DNA from: DATKMS01 sp041497995
Lineage (GTDB): Bacteria > Desulfobacterota > Binatia > HRBIN30
Direction of reading: 5' to 3'
DNA: 11,827 nucleotides
Assembly: GCA_041497995.1 (NCBI GenBank)
Contig: JBGQHM010000202.1
Location: 1 to 11,827 of the forward strand
A program made the position numbers and the translations under genes. The notes below the pieces were generated by a model. It did not search any database, was not told the DNA's origin, and saw only the letters and a list, made by a program, of their open reading frames with translations. Below are positions 1 to 6,067 of the stretch, in pieces (position 1 is the first letter of the stretch; each line of letters begins with the position of its first letter).

Positions 1-1
1 C

Positions 2-1000
2 GCGCTGCTCGGCCGCCAGCCGTCCTCGACCTACTGGTTCAACTTCCGGCCCGACGGCGAGCGTGTGCTGCACTCAGGCAAGTTCAACTGGACCTACGTC
101 CTCGGCACGGGCCTGATGGACCCGCTCTTCCGCGGCCACACCGCGATCGTGCATGAGGGCAGCAATGACGCGTCGATGTGGCCGAGCCTGATCGCCAAAC
201 ACGCGGCGACTACGTTCATCGGCGTTCCGACGCTCTACCGTCACGTCATCCAACACACGACGTTCAGTCGCGCTGATGTGCCGACGCTGCGGCACTGCAT
301 GAGCGCCGGCGAGCAGCTGTCCGGGGATCTCCTGGCCGCATGGCGCGAACGCTTTGGTCTGGATGTCTATGAAGGCCTCGGCATGACCGAGTGCTCGTAC
401 TACTTGTGCGAGACGTGCGAGCGCCCCATCCGTCCGGGCTCGGCCGGTTTCGCACAGCCGGGACACGACGTGAAGCTCCTCGACCCGCACACGTGGAAGG
501 AAGTCGCGGCGGGCGAGGAGGGCATGATCTGTATCCCGCGCACCGATCCGGCGCTGATGCTGCGCTACTGGAATCAGCCCGAGGAGACGGCAGCATGTTT
601 CCGTGGTGACTGGTTCCTCACCGGCGACTACGCGCGACGTGACGAGGATGGGTACATCTGGTTCCTCGGGCGGCGCGACGACTTGATCAATACCTTCGGG
701 TATCGCGTCTCGCCGCACGAGGTGGAGCGGGTGTTGAAGGATCACCCGGAGGTTGCCGACGTCGCGGCCGTGGGCGAAAAGCTCGCCACAGATAAGGTGC
801 TGGTTAGCGTCTACGTCATCCCGCGCACCGGCTGCGCACTCAGCGCCGACGCGATCATCGAGTATGGTCGCCAGCGGCTCGCCTCGTACAAGGCGCCGAA
901 GATCGTGTACGTGGTGGATGAATTCCCGCGCACGCGCAACGGGAAGATCCTGCGCCGCGCGCTCACGCCCGCGAGCGCGCGGGAACGTTCGTCTGCGTAG
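2..1000 (+). CDS. Acyl/aryl-CoA ligase (AMP-forming), 5'-truncated
   Basis: This is the C-terminal 332 residues of an ANL-superfamily adenylate-forming ligase, which activates a carboxylic acid to acyl-AMP and then to acyl-CoA. The frame is open to the window edge, so the N-terminal third, including the P-loop-like Ser/Thr-Gly-rich motif, lies outside. Numbering from the first visible residue: GLGMTE at about 125-130 is the adenylate-binding motif, WFLTGD at 205-210 supplies the ribose-binding Asp, and GRRDD at about 223-227 is the hinge region leading into the mobile C-terminal domain. NGK in PRTRNGKILRR supplies the catalytic Lys at about 315. The local style, with an FNWTY stretch early on and a CxxC (136-139) just after the Thr-Glu motif, recalls benzoate-CoA or medium-chain acyl-CoA ligases. 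Substrate specificity cannot be read from the sequence. It converges on pckG with an 82-nt gap. Family is near certain; substrate is unknown. Confidence 0.93.
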   Translation, partial: ALLGRQPSSTYWFNFRPDGERVLHSGKFNWTYVLGTGLMDPLFRGHTAIVHEGSNDASMWPSLIAKHAATTFIGVPTLYRHVIQHTTFSRADVPTLRHCMSAGEQLSGDLLAAWRERFGLDVYEGLGMTECSYYLCETCERPIRPGSAGFAQPGHDVKLLDPHTWKEVAAGEEGMICIPRTDPALMLRYWNQPEETAACFRGDWFLTGDYARRDEDGYIWFLGRRDDLINTFGYRVSPHEVERVLKDHPEVADVAAVGEKLATDKVLVSVYVIPRTGCALSADAIIEYGRQRLASYKAPKIVYVVDEFPRTRNGKILRRALTPASARERSSA

Positions 1001-1082
1001 GACAGTCTCTAGCCTGTCGGGCTTGGAAGTCCGCAGCGACCCAACGGGGAGCGGGCCATAGAAATGACGCCGGCCGCAGGCC

Positions 1083-2825
1083 CTAGCCGAGACGCTTGAC
1101 CAACGCCTCGCGCTGGCGATTCATCTCGCCCGGCAAGCGCGCGCCGAACTTGCCAAAGAACTCGCCGATGCTTTTGGCGTCGGTGCGCCAATCGTCTTTC
1201 GATACGGACAACAGCTCATTCATCGTCGCGTCATCGACGTCGAGTCCGTTGGTATCGATCGCACCCTTTGCCGGGAGGCAACCAATCGGCGACTCAACGG
1301 CCGCCCCTTTGCCCTTGCAGCGTTCGACGATCCAGCGCAGGGCGCGCAGGTTTTCACCGAAGCCCGGCCAGATGAACTTGCCCGCATCGTTCTGGCGGAA
1401 CCAGTTGACGTGGAAGATCTTCGGCGGACTTTTCACGGCCGCCGCCATACGCAGCCAGTGGCCCCAGTAGTCGGCCATGTTGTACCCACAGAACGGCAGC
1501 ATGGCCATGGGATCGCGGCGCACGACACCAACCGCGCCCGTTGCCGCCGCGGTTGTCTCCGACGCTACCGACGCGCCGACGAAGACGCCATGGTTCCAGT
1601 CGAACGCTTCGAACACCAGCGGTGCGGTCCGCGCTCGCCGGCCGCCGAAGATGAACGCCGAGATGGGTACGCCCTGCGGGTCGTCGAACTTCGGCGAGAT
1701 GCTCGGGCACTGGATGGCGGGGGCCGTGAAGCGCGAGTTGGGATGCGCGGCCTTCTCCGACGAGCCCTTGCGCCACGGATTGCCGCGCCAGTCGGTGAGC
1801 CGCTCCGGGACCTCACCGTCGATCCCCTCCCACCACGGACAGTTGTCTTCGGTCACCGCGACATTGGTAAAGATGGAGTTCTTGCGCACCGACGCCATGG
1901 CGTTCGGATTCGTTTTCGTTGATGTGCCCGGTGCGACGCCGAAGAAGCCCGCCTCGGGATTGATGGCCCAGAGGCGACCATCCGGGCCGGGGTGCAGCCA
2001 CGCGATATCGTCGCCGAGGGTCCAGATCTTCCAACCCTTCTCCGCGGGCGGCGGCACCAGCATCGCCAGATTCGTCTTCCCGCAGGCGCTGGGAAACGCC
2101 GCCGCGATGTAGTGCGTCTCGCCCTCGGGGCTCTCCAACCCAAGGATCAACATGTGCTCGGCAAGCCAGCCTTGCTCGCGCGCCTGGACGCCGGCGATGC
2201 GCAACGCGAAGCACTTCTTGCCCAGGAGTGCGTTGCCGCCGTAGCCCGAACCGATGCTCCAGATCGCCTTCTCTTCGGGAAAGTGCATGATGAAACGACG
2301 GTCGGGGCTGAGATCACCCAACGAATGGAGACCTTTGACGAAATCGCCGCGGCCGTTGAGCTGCTTCATCGCCTGCTCACCCATGCGCGTCATGATGCGC
2401 ATGCTCACCACCACGTACGGGCTGTCGGTGATCTCGACGCCGATCTTGCCGAACGGCGAGCCGACGGGCCCCATCAGGTAGGGGATGACGTACATCGTCC
2501 GCCCCTGCATGCTGCCGCGGAACAGCGCGCCGACTTTGTCCTTCGCCTCCTGCGGCTCCATCCAGTTATTCGTCGGCCCCGTGTCTTCCTTCTTCCGCGA
2601 GCAGATGAAGGTCAGGTGCTCGGTACGCGCGACGTCGCTCGGATCGCTGCGGTGCAGATAGCAGCCGGGGTATTTCTGTTGGTTGAGCTCGCTGAGAGTG
2701 CCGGTCGCCAGCATCTCGCGAATCAACCGTTCATTCTCCGCCTCCGACCCATCGCACCAATGGATGCTCTTTGGGCGCGTGATCGCGGCGACCTCATTGA
2801 CCCACTGCTCAAGCGGTGTTGGCAT
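1083..2825 (-). CDS. pckG: Phosphoenolpyruvate carboxykinase (GTP)
   Basis: Catalyses oxaloacetate + GTP = PEP + GDP + CO2, the cytosolic gluconeogenic step (anaplerotic in reverse). The 580-residue product is close to the usual 590-620 for GTP-type enzymes and unlike ATP-type PckA. Visible signatures, numbered from the chosen ATG: GYGGNALLGKKC with the active-site Lys pair (203-204), the metal-binding His of AEHMLILG (224), P-loop PSACGKTN (245-252), TLGDDIAW with metal-binding Asp residues (272-273), FGGRR (393-397) and the hallmark FCGYNMADYWGHWL (445-458). Near the C-terminus is the nucleotide-pocket run HVNWFR followed by FIWPGFGENLR. An in-frame GTG lies 6 nt upstream at 2831, but its G is the last base of the Shine-Dalgarno-like AGAAAG, so the ATG at 2825 is preferred. 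It is the last gene of the malyl-CoA lyase/FAH/pckG set, 76 nt after the FAH stop; its own promoter in that gap is possible but not obvious. Confidence 0.96.
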   Translation of the reverse strand: MPTPLEQWVNEVAAITRPKSIHWCDGSEAENERLIREMLATGTLSELNQQKYPGCYLHRSDPSDVARTEHLTFICSRKKEDTGPTNNWMEPQEAKDKVGALFRGSMQGRTMYVIPYLMGPVGSPFGKIGVEITDSPYVVVSMRIMTRMGEQAMKQLNGRGDFVKGLHSLGDLSPDRRFIMHFPEEKAIWSIGSGYGGNALLGKKCFALRIAGVQAREQGWLAEHMLILGLESPEGETHYIAAAFPSACGKTNLAMLVPPPAEKGWKIWTLGDDIAWLHPGPDGRLWAINPEAGFFGVAPGTSTKTNPNAMASVRKNSIFTNVAVTEDNCPWWEGIDGEVPERLTDWRGNPWRKGSSEKAAHPNSRFTAPAIQCPSISPKFDDPQGVPISAFIFGGRRARTAPLVFEAFDWNHGVFVGASVASETTAAATGAVGVVRRDPMAMLPFCGYNMADYWGHWLRMAAAVKSPPKIFHVNWFRQNDAGKFIWPGFGENLRALRWIVERCKGKGAAVESPIGCLPAKGAIDTNGLDVDDATMNELLSVSKDDWRTDAKSIGEFFGKFGARLPGEMNRQREALVKRLG

Positions 2826-2830
2826 AGGCA

Positions 2831-2836
2831 CTTTCT
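2831..2836 (-). promoter_or_regulatory. Shine-Dalgarno-like site deciding the pckG start
   Basis: Read on the minus strand this is AGAAAG, followed by 5 nt and then ATG at 2825. The alternative GTG at 2831 overlaps the site itself and would have no usable spacing. The site is weak compared with the GGAGG sequences of the two upstream genes. Confidence 0.5.
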
Positions 2837-2901
2837 AACTGCCTCAGACCCAAATCGTCAATCCAAGTACGTCTAATGTCCCAGCAAGCCCTCCTAACAG
2901 A

Positions 2902-3756
2902 TCAGGCAGGGCGGGCGATGCAGCGATTGACCAACGTGCCGACGTGCTCGATCGTGCTAACGATCTCCTCGCCCACCTTCAGATAGCGACGCGGATCGCG
3001 CGTCGAGCCGACACCGCTCGGTGTGCCCGTGAAGATCAAGTCGCCGGGATCGAGCGTGCACATGCTGGAAAGGAAGGCGATGAGCTCCGCTACCGAGAAG
3101 ATCATGTCGCTGGTGCGCGCGTCCTGCATACGCTCGCCGGCAACATCGCACGTGAGTGCCAAATTGTTCGGATCGTTGAAGGCATCGATCGACACCAACG
3201 ATGGGCCAGTGGGCCCGAAGGTATCGATCGACTTTCCCATCGAGAACTGCGGCGGTTTGTCGCTGAACTGAATGCGGCGGTCCGAGATGTCCTGACCGAC
3301 GCAGTAGCCTGCCACGTGGTCGAGTGCCTTGTTCTCGGGAATACGGCGGCCACCGCGGCCGATCACGACGACGAGCTCTACCTCCCAGTCAACGAAGTCG
3401 GACGACAGCTCGACGTCAGCTCGCGGGCCAACGAGGCAGTTCGGGAACTTGGTGAACACGACCGGCGTCTTCGGGATCTCCATGCCGGCTTCCTTGGCGT
3501 GTTCGCGGTAGTTCATGCCGATGGCAAACACCTTGGCGGGCCGTGGGATGGGTGGGCCGAAATCGGCCTCGATCACCGCGGCCGTGGCATCCGACTCACG
3601 GAGACCGCTCGCCCAGGTAACGAACGCATCCCAGCGCTGAATGGCTGCCATTGGGTCGGCGGGAAATTTTCCGTGTGACGCGTGCTCCACGTCGGCCAGC
3701 CCGTTGCCGACCAGCACGCTCGCGCGTCCCTTCACGTTGGCAAGGCGCAGGCTCAT
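2902..3756 (-). CDS. Fumarylacetoacetate hydrolase (FAH) family enzyme
   Basis: A 284-residue protein of the FAH/FAHD1 superfamily: metal-dependent hydrolases, decarboxylases, isomerases or tautomerases acting on beta-diketo or alpha-keto acids. Visible features are the N-terminal FAIGMNYREHAKE (77-89), carrying the His86/Glu89 pair equivalent to the family's His-Glu dyad, and DWEVELVVVIG (123-133) with metal-ligand Glu125 and Glu127. The third ligand is Asp156 in GQDISDR, followed by Lys175 in SMGKSID and the C-terminal FTGTPSGVG (242-250). All key residues appear intact. The start is set by a GGGAGG site 5 nt before ATG 3756; the frame is open 8 codons further up, but that would place the start inside the palindromic repeat. 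It lies between malyl-CoA lyase and pckG on the same strand, which suggests a C4 keto-acid substrate such as oxaloacetate. That is inference: aromatic-catabolic acylpyruvate hydrolase activity is equally allowed by the motifs. Confidence 0.92.
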   Translation of the reverse strand: MSLRLANVKGRASVLVGNGLADVEHASHGKFPADPMAAIQRWDAFVTWASGLRESDATAAVIEADFGPPIPRPAKVFAIGMNYREHAKEAGMEIPKTPVVFTKFPNCLVGPRADVELSSDFVDWEVELVVVIGRGGRRIPENKALDHVAGYCVGQDISDRRIQFSDKPPQFSMGKSIDTFGPTGPSLVSIDAFNDPNNLALTCDVAGERMQDARTSDMIFSVAELIAFLSSMCTLDPGDLIFTGTPSGVGSTRDPRRYLKVGEEIVSTIEHVGTLVNRCIARPA

Positions 3757-3761
3757 CGCTT

Positions 3762-3767
3762 CCTCCC
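3762..3767 (-). promoter_or_regulatory. Strong Shine-Dalgarno of the FAH-family gene
   Basis: Minus-strand GGGAGG, 5 nt before ATG 3756. Only 4 nt separate it from the base of the long inverted repeat that starts at 3772, so a folded repeat in the mRNA would sit inside the footprint of an initiating ribosome. Confidence 0.8.
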
Positions 3768-3771
3768 GGAC

Positions 3772-3830
3772 TGGTGGCACCGGCCTCTGGCCGGTGTGTC
3801 ATTCGCACCGGCCAGAGGCCGGTGCCACCA
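3772..3830. repeat. Perfect 25-bp inverted repeat with nested hairpins (REP-like)
   Basis: The arms at 3772-3796 and 3806-3830 are exact reverse complements around a 9-nt loop (3797-3805). Each arm contains its own smaller hairpin: CACCGGCC, a 3-nt loop (TCT or AGA), then GGCCGGTG, at 3778-3796 and 3806-3824. The element can therefore fold as one long stem or as two short ones. Frames through it translate to TGLWPV and HRPEAGAT, peptide fragments I recall as frequent spurious translations of dispersed palindromic repeats in environmental bacterial genomes; that link is memory, not a search result. It fills most of the 95-nt gap between the malyl-CoA lyase stop and the FAH start. No U-tract follows on the minus strand, so it is not a standard intrinsic terminator. 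There is no second copy in this window. Confidence 0.9.
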
Positions 3831-3851
3831 TCGATCCACTCCCCGCTGCAT

Positions 3852-4901
3852 CTAGAAGCCGTAGACCTTGGCCAGCTCCGCATCCTTGGCGGCGAGGAGC
3901 TTCGCAAGGTTCACCATCACCTTACACTGCTTCCACGTTGCATCGTCCTGCATCTTCCCGTCGAGCATCAGCACGCCGCGACCATCGGGCATGGCTTCGA
4001 GGACACGCTTCGCGAACGCCACTTCCTCCGGTGGCGGGCTGAAGACCTTCTTGGCGATCGCGAGCTGACTCGGGTGCAGCGACCATGCGCCGACGCAGCC
4101 AAGCAGGAAGGCCGCGCGAAACTGATCCTCGCAACCCAGGGCGTCAGAGATATCACCGAACGGACCGTAGAACGGGAGCGCGCCGGTCGACGCGCAAGCG
4201 TCCACCATGCGCGCGATGGAGTAGTGCCAAGGATCCTGCTGCGCCACGGGGCGCGGTGCTGCGGGATTCTTCGGATCGGGATCGTTACGCACCAGGTAGG
4301 CCGGATGCCCACCGCCGACGCGGGTCGTCTTCATTCGCCGCGAGGCCGCCAGATCTGCGGGGCCGAAGCTGATTCCTTGCATGCGCGGGCTCGCGGCGCA
4401 GATCTCTTCCACGTTGGTCACGCCGAGCGCGGTTTCCAGCAACGCGTGGATAAGGATGGGCCGCTGCACCTTGTGGCGTGCTTCGAGCTGCGCCAGCAGG
4501 CGGTCGACGTAGTGGATGTCCCACGGCCCTTCGACCTTCGGGATCATGATCACGTCGAGCCGGTTGCCGATCTCACCGACCAGACGCATGACGTCATCGA
4601 GAAACCACGGGCTATCGAGGCTGTTCACGCGCGTCCACAGCGGCGTGTCGCCGAGATCGACATCACGCCCGACCTTCACCAACCCCTCGCGCGCATCGAT
4701 CTTTTTGTCGGCAGGGATGGCGTCTTCGAGGTTGCCGAGGAGAATGTCCGTTTGCCGCGCCAGCTCGGGCAGCTTCGCCGCCATCTTCGGATTGCTCGGA
4801 TCGAAGAAATGGATCATCCGTGAGGGCTTGACGGGGATCTCCAGCACGGGCGTCGGGGCGCCGATGGCCAAGGGTTTTCCGAAATCGCGCGGGTTACGCA
4901 T
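3852..4901 (-). CDS. mcl: L-malyl-CoA / beta-methylmalyl-CoA lyase (CitE-like, HpcH/HpaI fold)
   Basis: A TIM-barrel CoA-lyase of 349 residues, close to the length of the Chloroflexus aurantiacus enzyme (348 as I recall). Known reactions of this clade are L-malyl-CoA = acetyl-CoA + glyoxylate and beta-methylmalyl-CoA = propionyl-CoA + glyoxylate; the Chloroflexus enzyme also cleaves citramalyl-CoA. Visible features: the N-terminal LAIGAP and PSRMIHFF segments typical of the Chloroflexus-type lyase, GNLEDAIP (56-63), IPKVEGPWDIH (120-130), Glu156 in ALLETALG and Asp183 in GPADLAAS as Mg ligands, TTRVGGGHP (192-200), DPWHYSIARMVDA, FYGPFGDISD (244-253), and the C-terminal DGKMQDDATW (314-323). 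These separate it from CitE of citrate lyase and from short CLYBL-like proteins. The ATG follows AAGGAGG by 4 nt. It is the first gene of the minus-strand trio. Family assignment is strong; the physiological substrate is not shown by the window. Confidence 0.93.
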   Translation of the reverse strand: MRNPRDFGKPLAIGAPTPVLEIPVKPSRMIHFFDPSNPKMAAKLPELARQTDILLGNLEDAIPADKKIDAREGLVKVGRDVDLGDTPLWTRVNSLDSPWFLDDVMRLVGEIGNRLDVIMIPKVEGPWDIHYVDRLLAQLEARHKVQRPILIHALLETALGVTNVEEICAASPRMQGISFGPADLAASRRMKTTRVGGGHPAYLVRNDPDPKNPAAPRPVAQQDPWHYSIARMVDACASTGALPFYGPFGDISDALGCEDQFRAAFLLGCVGAWSLHPSQLAIAKKVFSPPPEEVAFAKRVLEAMPDGRGVLMLDGKMQDDATWKQCKVMVNLAKLLAAKDAELAKVYGF

Positions 4902-4959
4902 CCGGCCTCCTTCACAATGGTCGTACTCGCAGAGCCAGTGGTGCTCGGGCTTCGGTGCG

Positions 4960-4977
4960 GTGGTTCCTACTAACCAC
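4960..4977. promoter_or_regulatory. Small inverted repeat upstream of mcl, possible operator
   Basis: GTGGTT and AACCAC form a perfect 6-bp dyad around 6 nt, with its near end 58 nt ahead of the mcl start. It lies in the 165-nt gap (4902-5066) between mcl and the PDZ-like gene, where the promoter of the mcl/FAH/pckG set is expected. I could not identify a convincing -35/-10 pair there, and a 6-bp dyad can arise by chance. Confidence 0.2.
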
Positions 4978-5066
4978 GCTGCCCCGAATCAGGCAACCGA
5001 CGCACGGCAGGAACCGGATGAAAAGCGAAAGCGCGAGCGGTAAGACAAAATCATGCTCCCTGGCTC

Positions 5067-5987
5067 TCAGCCCGGTGCGCCTGCTGCGAGGGTCGAGGAC
5101 AACGCCGTCCCCTCCGCTATCGCACGATCCAGGAGCAACGCCACGGCACGATCCGGCAACCACTGCCCGTTGCTCTCGCCCACTCGGAGAACGCCGATGT
5201 CGGGCTCTTGGAGCACGCTCGGCCGCAGAAATGGATAGCGCTGCACCCACGCAGGGACCGGTGAGTTGCTGTGATACTCCAGCACGACGTCGCCTCGAGC
5301 CCGGATGTCGCGTCGCTCACGGGTGACGGTTTCCTTGTACAACAGAACCTGCGCGACCGTCTCGTAGTATCCCAGAATCGGTTCGATGAGCCCGACGGCC
5401 GCTCCGCGCGCCTGCTGGCTGTTGTAGCGCTGACGGAGTTGTTCGACGCGCTGCGCCCAGGGCTGTGCCATTGGCAGCGGCTGGCGCGCTTGCAGATCCC
5501 GCCCAAATGCGACGAACTCTGCCAGCAGCTGGCGCGCAGCGTCGGCGTCGGCCCGGCTCAGAGGCGTGGGAGGCGAGGTTGGAACGGGTGGAGGCGGTAT
5601 CGCTGTGGGCTTCGCAGGCGCTGCCTGCGCAACCGGCGCGGGCACCAGCGCCATCTCCACCTCGCCGTCACGACGAATGAGGAACAACGTCCCCAGCTTG
5701 TTGCGGCGCGCTTCGCTCAGTCCTTCAGCCAGGTCTGCACAGGTTTGGAGGCGGTGGCTGTTTAGTTGAACCAGGATGTCCCCCGCGTGCAGCGCGGGTA
5801 CGGAGGTCTGCTCCACCCGGAGTCCGTCTGCGCTCGGCACGACTCTTCCGATGCTGGTGTCGGCACACATCGATGCGCCCGCGTTCCCGGATACCACGCC
5901 CACAACGGCGACCGACGCAAACATCAAGATCGCGAGGGTGCTGCAACGAGTCTGGAGGTCGGAACGGGAGGGATGGTGTCTGAGCAT
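5067..5987 (-). CDS. Exported PDZ-like domain protein of unknown function
   Basis: A 306-residue protein I cannot assign to a named family. The N-terminus is basic, followed by a hydrophobic stretch (about 17-33) and an Ala-Gly-Ala (36-38) signal-peptidase-I-like site, so periplasmic or membrane-anchored location is likely. Residues 45-117 look like a minimal PDZ module: SVPALHAGDILVQLNSHRL resembles the loop-strand core that in HtrA/DegP reads 'GD.I..ING', followed by a helix and the strand GTLFLIRRDGEVEMALV. A Pro/Ala-rich linker (118-143) leads to a mostly helical region (145-225), then a region ending LEYHSNSPVPAWVQRYPFLR (236-255). Cys41 and Cys83 could form a disulfide. No protease catalytic triad is visible, so a scaffold or sensor role is more likely than enzyme activity. 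No Shine-Dalgarno precedes the ATG; a TTGACA-16-TCTAGT promoter ends 6 nt before it. It is divergent from the luciferase-like gene. Confidence 0.8.
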   Translation of the reverse strand: MLRHHPSRSDLQTRCSTLAILMFASVAVVGVVSGNAGASMCADTSIGRVVPSADGLRVEQTSVPALHAGDILVQLNSHRLQTCADLAEGLSEARRNKLGTLFLIRRDGEVEMALVPAPVAQAAPAKPTAIPPPPVPTSPPTPLSRADADAARQLLAEFVAFGRDLQARQPLPMAQPWAQRVEQLRQRYNSQQARGAAVGLIEPILGYYETVAQVLLYKETVTRERRDIRARGDVVLEYHSNSPVPAWVQRYPFLRPSVLQEPDIGVLRVGESNGQWLPDRAVALLLDRAIAEGTALSSTLAAGAPG

Positions 5988-5993
5988 GGGTCC

Positions 5994-6021
5994 ACTAGAG
6001 GGGCGTGTCGTGTGATGTCAA
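5994..6021 (-). promoter_or_regulatory. Promoter of the PDZ-like gene, apparently leaderless
   Basis: On the minus strand, consensus -35 TTGACA (6016-6021), a 16-nt spacer and -10 TCTAGT (5994-5999, 4 of 6 matches). The -10 ends 6 nt before ATG 5987, so transcription would begin at or next to the A of the start codon. No Shine-Dalgarno is present between -10 and ATG. Confidence 0.5.
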
Positions 6022-6032
6022 GCGGCCGGCGC

Positions 6033-6061
6033 TTTCAAGTTGTCGGGTTCGATTCTATAAC
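6033..6061 (+). promoter_or_regulatory. Promoter of the luciferase-like gene, apparently leaderless
   Basis: A good -10, TATAAC (6056-6061), lies 17 nt after a weak -35, TTTCAA (6033-6038). The -10 ends 6 nt before ATG 6068, so the transcript would begin about at the start codon; no Shine-Dalgarno is visible. Its -35 lies 11 nt from the -35 of the divergent PDZ-like gene, with a GC-rich palindrome, GCCGGC (6025-6030), between them. Confidence 0.5.
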
Positions 6062-6067
6062 GGCCGC

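Noticed and set aside
1001..1082. Bidirectional terminator between the convergent CoA ligase and pckG genes
   Set aside because: Only a 5-bp GACAG/CTGTC stem and scattered short GC pairings are present, with no flanking T-runs.
1992..2876. 294-codon plus-strand open frame opposite pckG
   Set aside because: It lies antisense to a full set of PEP carboxykinase motifs, and its translation is Arg/His/Ala-rich without recognisable domains. It is a shadow of GC-rich third positions.
3772..3830. Reading the inverted repeat as an intrinsic terminator of mcl
   Set aside because: No T-run follows the stem in the minus-strand direction; the next bases are the Shine-Dalgarno of the following gene.
3651..4823. 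390-codon plus-strand open frame opposite mcl
   Set aside because: It runs through the palindromic repeat and across the whole malyl-CoA lyase gene in antisense; the composition is low-complexity Arg/His. No family resemblance.
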